From Glaciecola sp. XM2 (GTDB lineage: Bacteria > Pseudomonadota > Gammaproteobacteria > Enterobacterales > Alteromonadaceae), in NCBI RefSeq assembly GCF_018595715.1, contig NZ_JAHEOJ010000020.1, positions 558,001 to 622,000 on the forward strand: a stretch of DNA of 64,000 nucleotides, in the 5' to 3' direction. The notes beneath the pieces were generated by a model. The model was not told the DNA's origin. It saw only the letters and a program-made list of their open reading frames with translations, and made no database searches. Position numbers and translations under genes: made by a program. Position 1 is the first letter of the stretch; each line of letters begins with the position of its first letter. Of this stretch, positions 57,545 to 64,000 are shown piece by piece.

Positions 57545-58825
57545 ATGGTTTTTACTCAAGAAAATATTAAAATAGGTATTATTGGTTTGGGGTATGTTGG
57601 TTTGCCTTTAGCTGTCGAGTTTGGGAAAAAGTACCCAACGCTCGGGTTTGATATAAATCAAAAACGAGTCGACGAGCTTCGAGCTGGTCACGATTCGACG
57701 CTTGAAGTCAGTGATAAAGAGCTAACAGACATCAAACAATTGTCGTATTCATACGACAAGTCAGAACTGAAACCCTGTAGTATTTATATCGTGACAGTGC
57801 CGACCCCGATTGATGAGGGCAATGTTCCTGATCTAACACCCTTGCAAAAGGCCTCAGAGCTATTGGGCGAAGTTGTTGAAAAAGGTAACATCGTCATTTA
57901 CGAATCCACTGTTTACCCTGGAGCAACCGAAGAAATATGTTTGCCCATTATTGAGAAAGTATCTGGGTTAACATTCAATAAAGATTTTTATGCTGGTTAC
58001 TCACCTGAGCGAATTAATCCAGGTGATAAAGTGAACACACTCACAAAAATTGTTAAAATTACTTCTGGTTCAACGCCCGAGGTAGGTCGTTTTGTAAACG
58101 AACTTTACAAGTCAATTATTACCGCTGGAACGCACCTTGCGAGCTCACTGAAGGTGGCTGAGGCTGCTAAGGTTATAGAAAATACACAGCGTGATTTAAA
58201 TATCGCGATAATTAACGAGTTTGCTAAAATATTTAATCGCTTGGGTGTAGATACCCAAGAGGTTCTTGATGCAGCCGGGACAAAATGGAACTTTTTGAAG
58301 TTTAAACCAGGCTTGGTGGGGGGGCATTGCATTAGCGTTGACCCTTACTATCTGACTCATAAGGCACAAGAAGTTGGCTACAGGCCTGAGGTGATATTGG
58401 CTGGGCGTCGTATCAATGATGGGATGGGTGAGTACGTTGCAACCCAGTTAGTTAAGAAGCTCTCAAGTAGGAAAATCCATATAGATGAAGCAAAAATTCT
58501 GATTCTTGGTTTCACTTTTAAAGGTGACTGTCCTGATGTGCGTAATACGAAAATTATAGATATTGTAAATGAATTAAAAGATTTCAATATGTCAGTTGAC
58601 GTTTATGATGGGTGGGCTGACCATGAAGAGGTAAAGGCTGAGTATGGCTTATTATTAGTAAGTAATTTGATCGAAGGCAATTATGACGGAGTGGTTCTAG
58701 CCGTGGATCATAGTGAGTTTAAAGACATGGGCGTTGCTGCCATCCGTAAGTTGGGTAAAGCTAATCATGTGCTATATGACGTGAAGCATGTGTTCGGCAC
58801 TCACGATTCAGATATTCGCTTATAA
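57545..58825 (+). CDS. wbpA: UDP-N-acetyl-D-glucosamine 6-dehydrogenase
   Basis: It oxidises UDP-GlcNAc to UDP-GlcNAcA, the first step toward UDP-2,3-diacetamido uronic acids. The 426 residues have [43 protein letters not shown], the catalytic Cys in [19 protein letters not shown] and [14 protein letters not shown]. It is a full-length paralogue of the protein at 21536. Here it is directly followed by WbpB, WbpD and WbpE homologues, which fixes the pathway. Its TAA shares a base with an upstream ATG of the next frame, but the next gene most likely starts at 58840. Confidence 0.92.
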   Translation: MVFTQENIKIGIIGLGYVGLPLAVEFGKKYPTLGFDINQKRVDELRAGHDSTLEVSDKELTDIKQLSYSYDKSELKPCSIYIVTVPTPIDEGNVPDLTPLQKASELLGEVVEKGNIVIYESTVYPGATEEICLPIIEKVSGLTFNKDFYAGYSPERINPGDKVNTLTKIVKITSGSTPEVGRFVNELYKSIITAGTHLASSLKVAEAAKVIENTQRDLNIAIINEFAKIFNRLGVDTQEVLDAAGTKWNFLKFKPGLVGGHCISVDPYYLTHKAQEVGYRPEVILAGRRINDGMGEYVATQLVKKLSSRKIHIDEAKILILGFTFKGDCPDVRNTKIIDIVNELKDFNMSVDVYDGWADHEEVKAEYGLLLVSNLIEGNYDGVVLAVDHSEFKDMGVAAIRKLGKANHVLYDVKHVFGTHDSDIRL

Positions 58826-58839
58826 TGAAGGAGCCTCGA

Positions 58840-59802
58840 ATGAAAAACTTTGCATTAATAGGTGCGTCGGGTTATATCGCGCCTCGTCATTTAAAAGCAA
58901 TAAAAGAGACAGGGCATAACCTTCTTGTCGCAATGGATATCAATGATTCAGTAGGAATAATGGATAGCTACTTTCCGGAAGCTGAGTTTTTTACGGAGTT
59001 TGAAGACTTTACGGCTTTTGTGGAAGATTGTGCAATGCAGGGGCAAAAACTTGATTATATTTCAATTTGCAGTCCAAACTATTTGCATGCTCCGCATATG
59101 AAATATGCATTGAAAAATGGTATTGACGTTATCTGTGAAAAACCGTTGGTATTGTATTCAAAAGATATGGATACACTTGAAGAGTACCAGGCAAAGTATG
59201 GCGCAAGCGTTAACTCAATTCTGCAGTTAAGATTGCACCCATCAATTATTGCATTAAAAGAAAAAGTAGCAGCTGCACCCGCAGGTACAGTTTTTGATGT
59301 GGATTTAACTTACATGACTTCTCGTGGTAAGTGGTATTTGAAATCCTGGAAAGGTTTTGACGCTAAATCTGGCGGTATTGCGACCAATATAGGTGTGCAC
59401 TTTTACGATATGTTGCATTTTATTTTTGGCAAGCTAAAGCAGAATGAAGTGCATTTTATTGATGACAAGACTGCCAGTGGTTATCTCGAATATGAAAGAG
59501 CCCGTGTGAAGTGGTTTTTATCAATAGATGCAACTAACTTGCCTGAAAATGCGGTGGCTGGAGAAAAAGTAACATATCGTAGTATCACTATTAGTGATGA
59601 CAAAGAGTCAACTGAGCTTGAGTTTTCCGGCGGTTTTACCGACTTACATACTCAAAGCTATCAAAATATATTGGATGGTAATGGTTTCGGTATTGATGAA
59701 AACAGAGTGGCTATTGAAACAGTCGAAAAAATACGTGAGATACCAGCAGTAGATGCCGGCTCTCGAGCTCATCCTCTTCTATCAAGAGTTCTAAAAAAAT
59801 GA
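58840..59802 (+). CDS. wbpB: UDP-GlcNAcA 3-dehydrogenase (Gfo/Idh/MocA family)
   Basis: It oxidises C3 of UDP-GlcNAcA to the 3-keto sugar. The start ATG 58840 is chosen because AAGGAG (58827-58832) sits at the right distance; the ATG at 58825 has no RBS. About 320 residues: [20 protein letters not shown] binds [20 protein letters not shown] and CEKPLV are the family motif with the catalytic Lys, and [15 protein letters not shown] is in the C-terminal domain, as in WlbA/WbpB. It overlaps wbpD by 4 bases. Confidence 0.92.
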   Translation: MKNFALIGASGYIAPRHLKAIKETGHNLLVAMDINDSVGIMDSYFPEAEFFTEFEDFTAFVEDCAMQGQKLDYISICSPNYLHAPHMKYALKNGIDVICEKPLVLYSKDMDTLEEYQAKYGASVNSILQLRLHPSIIALKEKVAAAPAGTVFDVDLTYMTSRGKWYLKSWKGFDAKSGGIATNIGVHFYDMLHFIFGKLKQNEVHFIDDKTASGYLEYERARVKWFLSIDATNLPENAVAGEKVTYRSITISDDKESTELEFSGGFTDLHTQSYQNILDGNGFGIDENRVAIETVEKIREIPAVDAGSRAHPLLSRVLKK

Positions 59803-60380
59803 TAAATCAAGTTCATGAATCTGCGATAGTTGATGATGGAGCCCAAATCGGCGAAAACTCCCGAGTTTGGCATTTTGTGCATGTATGTAGCGGTGCAGAA
59901 ATAGGTAAAGACTGCTCTTTGGGCCAAAATGTATTTATTGGTAATAAAGTAGTCATTGGGAATAATGTGAAAATTCAAAACAACGTTTCCGTATATGACA
60001 ACGTTACTATTGAAGATGATGTCTTTTGTGGGCCGAGCATGGTGTTTACAAACGTTTATAACCCTCGCTCATTTATTAATCGTAAAGCAGAGTACCGAGA
60101 TACGTTGATCAAAAAAGGCGCGACCTTGGGAGCTAATTGCACAATAGTATGTGGAGTAACGATTGGTGAATACTCGTTGGTCGGTGCTGGCGCTGTTGTT
60201 AACAAAAATGTACCAGCGTTTGCTTTAATGGTTGGAGTGCCGGCTAAACAAATTGCATGGATAAGTAAATATGGCGAGCAGTTAAAACTTCCGGTTAGCG
60301 GTACAGGGACTGAAAAATGTATACATACTAACGACTGTTACCACCTATCTGGCTCTGTACTGACTTTAATTAGCGAGTAG
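59799..60380 (+). CDS. wbpD: UDP-2-acetamido-3-amino-uronate N-acetyltransferase
   Basis: It acetylates the 3-amino group using acetyl-CoA. The 193 residues form a left-handed beta-helix of hexapeptide repeats ([36 protein letters not shown]) with the [18 protein letters not shown] loop typical of WbpD/WlbB. The C-terminal tail has [13 protein letters not shown]. The ATG overlaps the wbpB stop. Although WbpE acts before WbpD, the gene order B-D-E is the usual one. Confidence 0.93.
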   Translation: MINQVHESAIVDDGAQIGENSRVWHFVHVCSGAEIGKDCSLGQNVFIGNKVVIGNNVKIQNNVSVYDNVTIEDDVFCGPSMVFTNVYNPRSFINRKAEYRDTLIKKGATLGANCTIVCGVTIGEYSLVGAGAVVNKNVPAFALMVGVPAKQIAWISKYGEQLKLPVSGTGTEKCIHTNDCYHLSGSVLTLISE

Positions 60381-60386
60381 TAGAAA

Positions 60387-61451
60387 ATGCAATTTATCGA
60401 TTTGGCCGCGCAATATCAACATTTAAAAACAAAGATAGATAAACGAATTCAAACTGTACTCGACCATGGTAACTACATCATGGGGCCAGAAGTGCAGGAG
60501 CTTGAGCATGAATTGGCTAAGTACGTAGGAGTCAAACATGCCGTTACATGTGCCAATGGTACTGATGCACTAACACTTGCAATGATGGTGCTCAATATAG
60601 AAAAGGGCGATGCTGTTTTTTGCCCAACATTTACTTTTTTTGCTACTGCAGAAGTGATTGCCTACGAGGGCGCAACGCCTGTTTTTGTAGACTCAGACGA
60701 AGAAACTTTCAACATTTGCCCTGTCGATTTAGAAAAGCAAATAAAAACAACGATAGCTGAAGGTAAGTTAAACCCAAAAGCGATTATCGCTGTTGATTTG
60801 TTTGGCTTGCCGGCTAATTATCTAGAAATAGAGAAAATTGCTGAAAGATACAATCTAAAATTAGTAGAAGATGCAGCCCAGGGGTTTGGTGGTAGCATTA
60901 ATGGTAAAAAAGCTTGTAGTTTCGGCGATATAGCAACGACCAGTTTTTTTCCTGCTAAACCGTTAGGGTGTTATGGGGACGGCGGCGCAATTTTTACGAA
61001 CAACGATGAGTACGCAGAGCTACTTAAATCTTATCGTGTTCATGGTAAAGGTAACGATAAATATGACAATGTCCGCATAGGAATGAATTCACGCTTAGAT
61101 ACTATTCAGGCAGCAATACTCCTTGAGAAACTAGCTGAGTTCCCTACAGAACTGGTCAATCGTAACAAGGCCGCTGCAAACTATGAAAAATCGTTAGCTG
61201 GTAAATACAAAACGCCACAAGTACCAGAGGGGTACACAAGTTCATGGGCGCAGTACACAATAGTTTCTGAGCGTCGTGATGAGGAAATGGCAAGGTATAA
61301 AGAGCATGGCATTCCTACTATGATTTATTATGGTACATGTATGCATCAGCAAACAGCTTTTATTGACACTCAATGTCGTCCCGAGGGGTTTCCTGTTGCT
61401 GAAAGATTAGCAAAGTCAGTTTTTAGTTTGCCAATGCATGGATATTTATGA
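60387..61451 (+). CDS. wbpE: UDP-2-acetamido-3-keto-uronate aminotransferase
   Basis: A PLP-dependent DegT-family enzyme that aminates C3 of the keto sugar. The 354 residues have MQFIDLAAQYQHLKTKID, CANGTDALTLAMMVL, FCPTFTFFATAEVIAYEGAT, LVEDAAQGFGGS (Asp to the pyridine nitrogen) and TSFFPAKPLGCYGDGGAI with the Schiff-base Lys. The end is PMHGYL, with the usual family ending cut short. It starts 6 bases after wbpD. Confidence 0.93.
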   Translation: MQFIDLAAQYQHLKTKIDKRIQTVLDHGNYIMGPEVQELEHELAKYVGVKHAVTCANGTDALTLAMMVLNIEKGDAVFCPTFTFFATAEVIAYEGATPVFVDSDEETFNICPVDLEKQIKTTIAEGKLNPKAIIAVDLFGLPANYLEIEKIAERYNLKLVEDAAQGFGGSINGKKACSFGDIATTSFFPAKPLGCYGDGGAIFTNNDEYAELLKSYRVHGKGNDKYDNVRIGMNSRLDTIQAAILLEKLAEFPTELVNRNKAAANYEKSLAGKYKTPQVPEGYTSSWAQYTIVSERRDEEMARYKEHGIPTMIYYGTCMHQQTAFIDTQCRPEGFPVAERLAKSVFSLPMHGYL

Positions 61452-61454
61452 AAC

Positions 61455-62699
61455 ATGCGTTTCGACTTTAATTCGCGGTTTGTTAAACAAGTAAGTAAAC
61501 TTGCAAGCGGAACCGCGCTAGCGCAGATAATAAATATTGTTACATTGCCACTTTTAACAAGGCTTTATTCACCAAGTGACTTTGGCGTTTTTGCTGTCTT
61601 TTTAGCGAGCGTCGCAATACTTACTTCAATTTCAACGTTGAAGTATGAAAACTCGATTTTAGATGCAGGTAACAACGAGCTAGCAAAGAAATGTACTCAA
61701 CTCACCGCTGCATCATGCGTTTTGGTATTAGTGCCACTCATCGTTGTTATGAGTTTTTTGTACAAATACAATGTCAATATATTTGGGTTGGATTTCATAA
61801 TGTTGTTGTGTGTCGGTCTTGCAATTATCGCCACAAATATATTCACTTCATTGTATTATTGGTGCAATCGAACTGAAAAATATGGATACATGACAAAGGG
61901 GAGGATCTATGCGGCCGTTTCTGCCGCATTAGTATCCATATCAATCGGGTTAAGTCCAATCGAAAGCGTGAATGGTTTAGTTATTGGCGCTCTGGTTGGG
62001 ATGTTTTGCAATGCGTTATATTTAATCATCAAAGTAAACTTTTCAATTGCATCGCTAGCTCAAACATCCATAAAGGATTTAATTTATCTGTCTATTAGTT
62101 TGAAGCGTTTCCCTATTTACCTCGTCCCAAGTACCTTGCTTGACAGGGTCGCATCTCAGGTTCACATATTTGTTTTTTCAAACTTTTTTGGTAATTCCGT
62201 TGCAGGCGCCATGGGAGTTTACAACCGAGTTATAGGCCTTCCGGTTAGTATAATCGGGAATGCTATAGGCGATGTATTCAAGCGAGAGGCTAGCGAGCTT
62301 TTTAGAAAAGAAAAAAGTTGTAGAAAATTATTTATCAAAACTGCCATTACTCTATTTATCATTGGACTTCCAATTACTATTACTTTGTTTTTCTTTGCAC
62401 CCACAATTTTCGTTTTTGTTTTAGGCAATGAATGGTTGCAAGCTGGAGAGATTGCGAGCTTTCTTGCTATTAATTTTCTATTTGCATTTGTTGTCAGTCC
62501 ATTAGCTGGGCTTTTATATTTGAAGCAAAATCAAAAGTATGACTTTGCTATTCAAGTTTTACTTATAACGACATTAGGTTCTGGTATGTATTTCGCAGTT
62601 CTCAGAAGTAGTTTAGAAATTGCGTTATACTCTTACGCGCTATCGTTTATTCTCAAATACGTTGTTCAATTTTTTGCGTGCTATAGGTTAGCTAAATAA
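61455..62699 (+). CDS. wzx: Polysaccharide flippase (Wzx-type, MATE-like)
   Basis: It should flip the lipid-linked repeat unit across the inner membrane. The 414 residues have about 12 hydrophobic helices. The N-terminus KLASGTALAQIINIVTLPLL and TRLYSPSDFGVFAVFLASVA is the characteristic Wzx/PST start. It begins 3 bases after wbpE. Its presence shows that this locus is a Wzx/Wzy-type pathway, although no polymerase gene is in the window. Confidence 0.88.
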   Translation: MRFDFNSRFVKQVSKLASGTALAQIINIVTLPLLTRLYSPSDFGVFAVFLASVAILTSISTLKYENSILDAGNNELAKKCTQLTAASCVLVLVPLIVVMSFLYKYNVNIFGLDFIMLLCVGLAIIATNIFTSLYYWCNRTEKYGYMTKGRIYAAVSAALVSISIGLSPIESVNGLVIGALVGMFCNALYLIIKVNFSIASLAQTSIKDLIYLSISLKRFPIYLVPSTLLDRVASQVHIFVFSNFFGNSVAGAMGVYNRVIGLPVSIIGNAIGDVFKREASELFRKEKSCRKLFIKTAITLFIIGLPITITLFFFAPTIFVFVLGNEWLQAGEIASFLAINFLFAFVVSPLAGLLYLKQNQKYDFAIQVLLITTLGSGMYFAVLRSSLEIALYSYALSFILKYVVQFFACYRLAK

Positions 62700-62718
62700 G
62701 ATTTAAGGGTTTGTAAAT

Positions 62719-63834
62719 ATGTTTTCGGAAGTTACCGTGTGTTCGAGTTGTGTTATGGATAGTACAGATCCCAACATCTCATTTGATGCTGATGGGGTTT
62801 GCAATCATTGTCATGAAGCTAAAGTAAAGCTTGAACAAGGATGGTTTCCGGGTGACGAAGGTCGCCAGCAACTTGAAGCTATTTCTAATGAAATACGTCA
62901 ACACGGCAAAGGAAGAGAATATGATTGTATAATTGGAGTTAGCGGAGGAGTTGATAGTTCCTACCTCTTACATGTTGCCAAGCACGAAATGAAACTCAGA
63001 CCTTTAGTCGTTCATGTTGATGCTGGCTGGAATTCAGAGATAGCCGTTAAGAACATAGAGCAATTGGTCAAGGCTCTTGACTTAGATTTATTCACCTATG
63101 TCGTCAATTGGGAAGAGATGCAAGACTTGCAGCTTTCATTTTTGAAAGCCAGTGTTGCCAATCAAGATATACCACAAGACCATTCGTTTTTTGCGAAACT
63201 ATATGATTATGCTGCGAAAAATGATATCAAATACATAATCAACGGTAGTAACTTGACTAGCGAGTCAATTCTCCCACAAAGCTGGGGCTATGATGCTAGC
63301 GACTTAAAACATATATTAGGGATTCACAAGCAGTTTGGTACGAAGAAACTGAAGACATACCCAAAGATGAATTTCTTTATGCACCGAGTTTATTGGCCAT
63401 ACGTGAAAAAGATGAAGATTGTGCGCCCTCTTAATCTCATTGATTTTGATAAAAACAAAGCCATTAAATTTTTAGAGGAAAATTACGGCTGGAGATATTA
63501 TGGTGGAAAACATCACGAGTCCAAATGGACAAAGTTTTTCCAAGCTTACTATTTGCCTGAAAAATTCGGATTTGACAAACGTAAAGCGCATTTATCTAGC
63601 ATGATTGCGTCTGCACAGATCACAAGAGAGCAAGCCCTAGCCGAGTTGACTAAGCCCTTGTACGATGAGTCTGAACTAGTCCAGGATAAGCGCTACATAG
63701 CTAGAAAGCTTGCGATTACTGATGAGGAATTTGACAACCTCTTGTCATTACCGAATAAAGACTATAGCGACTATCCTAATCAAATATCTTTATTAAATGG
63801 GTTAAGGAATGTTAAGCGCATTGTTCGAAAGTAA
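62719..63834 (+). CDS. wbpG: N-acetyl sugar amidotransferase (WbpG-like)
   Basis: An ATP-dependent synthetase that turns an N-acetyl group into an acetamidino group on a UDP-sugar. The 371 residues have a zinc-finger-like N-terminus (CSSCVMDSTDPNISFDADGV, then CNHC), the PP-loop GVSGGVDSSYLLHVA and INGSNLTSESILP. Relatives (WbpG, PseA, LegG) need ammonia from HisH/HisF-like partners, expected just downstream but outside the window. With wbpA-B-D-E upstream, the likely product is an amidinated 2,3-diamino uronic acid (inference). Confidence 0.9.
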   Translation: MFSEVTVCSSCVMDSTDPNISFDADGVCNHCHEAKVKLEQGWFPGDEGRQQLEAISNEIRQHGKGREYDCIIGVSGGVDSSYLLHVAKHEMKLRPLVVHVDAGWNSEIAVKNIEQLVKALDLDLFTYVVNWEEMQDLQLSFLKASVANQDIPQDHSFFAKLYDYAAKNDIKYIINGSNLTSESILPQSWGYDASDLKHILGIHKQFGTKKLKTYPKMNFFMHRVYWPYVKKMKIVRPLNLIDFDKNKAIKFLEENYGWRYYGGKHHESKWTKFFQAYYLPEKFGFDKRKAHLSSMIASAQITREQALAELTKPLYDESELVQDKRYIARKLAITDEEFDNLLSLPNKDYSDYPNQISLLNGLRNVKRIVRK

Positions 63835-63964
63835 TCTATTGTGTTTACTTTTTTTATATAACGTCGCTCATCACTGGACTAAAACCCGGCTATATGGCTA
63901 ATTTTGATAATGTAAGTTATATGGGGCGAGACACTTCCCCCTTCATCAAGGTAATAAGTTTAAG

Positions 63965-64000
63965 ATGCAATGGATTAGGTTAATAATTGCCTTGGTAACG
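63965..64000 (+). CDS. Possible start of the next gene, cut by the window end
   Basis: ATG 63965 opens a frame (MQWIRLIIALVT) that runs off the end. It begins with a hydrophobic stretch, so a membrane or exported protein is possible; it does not look like a HisH or HisF start. The 130 bases before it contain no recognisable feature. Confidence 0.25.
   Translation, partial: MQWIRLIIALVT

Overview
The window looks like a chromosomal piece of a marine gammaproteobacterium of the Alteromonadales (Alteromonas/Glaciecola-like). This is inferred from moderate-to-low GC, the style of the recA, ccm, mutS and eno-pyrG genes, and an exosortase A (XrtA)/PEP-CTERM system coupled to exopolysaccharide genes. 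No rRNA, tRNA or CRISPR array was seen.

Layout. (1) About 1-23.9 kb is a first surface-polysaccharide locus: a beta-helix protein, seven glycosyltransferases, wecB-wecC (UDP-ManNAcA supply), an SGNH hydrolase overlapping an acyltransferase-3 gene, an XrtA exosortase fused to an EpsI domain, an XrtA-type amidotransferase, a DegT aminotransferase, a nucleotide-sugar dehydrogenase and a UDP-uronate 4-epimerase. Its left part is AT-rich. It carries decayed IS66 and IS3 transposase relics on either side of an asparagine-synthetase-like gene that lacks the glutaminase cysteine. (2) 24.0-25.7 kb holds two divergent PEP-CTERM genes. Each is preceded by a sigma54-type -24/-12 motif, and a decayed fragment of the neighbouring epimerase gene lies between them. 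(3) 25.8-39.1 kb is core: a secreted zinc metalloprotease, an ABC exporter, eno, pyrG, mutS, pncC, and recA with a LexA operator filling its promoter spacer. (4) 39.1-50.0 kb holds FlhB-C-terminal-like and FliK-like genes, then a tightly overlapping cytochrome c maturation operon ccmABC(D)EFGHI ending in mlaA. CcmD appears to be fused to the C-terminus of CcmC through an added membrane segment. (5) 50.0-53.5 kb holds a cold-shock protein, galE, a small membrane protein and a POT peptide transporter. (6) 53.7 kb to the end is a second polysaccharide locus: a large multi-SLBB outer-membrane exporter, a Wzz-type chain-length regulator, a wbpA-wbpB-wbpD-wbpE set for UDP-2,3-diacetamido uronic acid, a Wzx flippase and a WbpG-like sugar amidotransferase. 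It continues past the window.

How they work together. Locus 1 makes nucleotide sugars and assembles and acylates a glycan. The XrtA/EpsI protein would process the PEP-CTERM proteins at the membrane, and these appear to be transcribed by RpoN. Locus 2 encodes a Wzx/Wzy-type pathway for a glycan with an amidated diamino-uronic acid; its polymerase and the HisH/HisF-like partners of WbpG are not in the window. All functions are inferred from sequence motifs read by eye; no database search was run.
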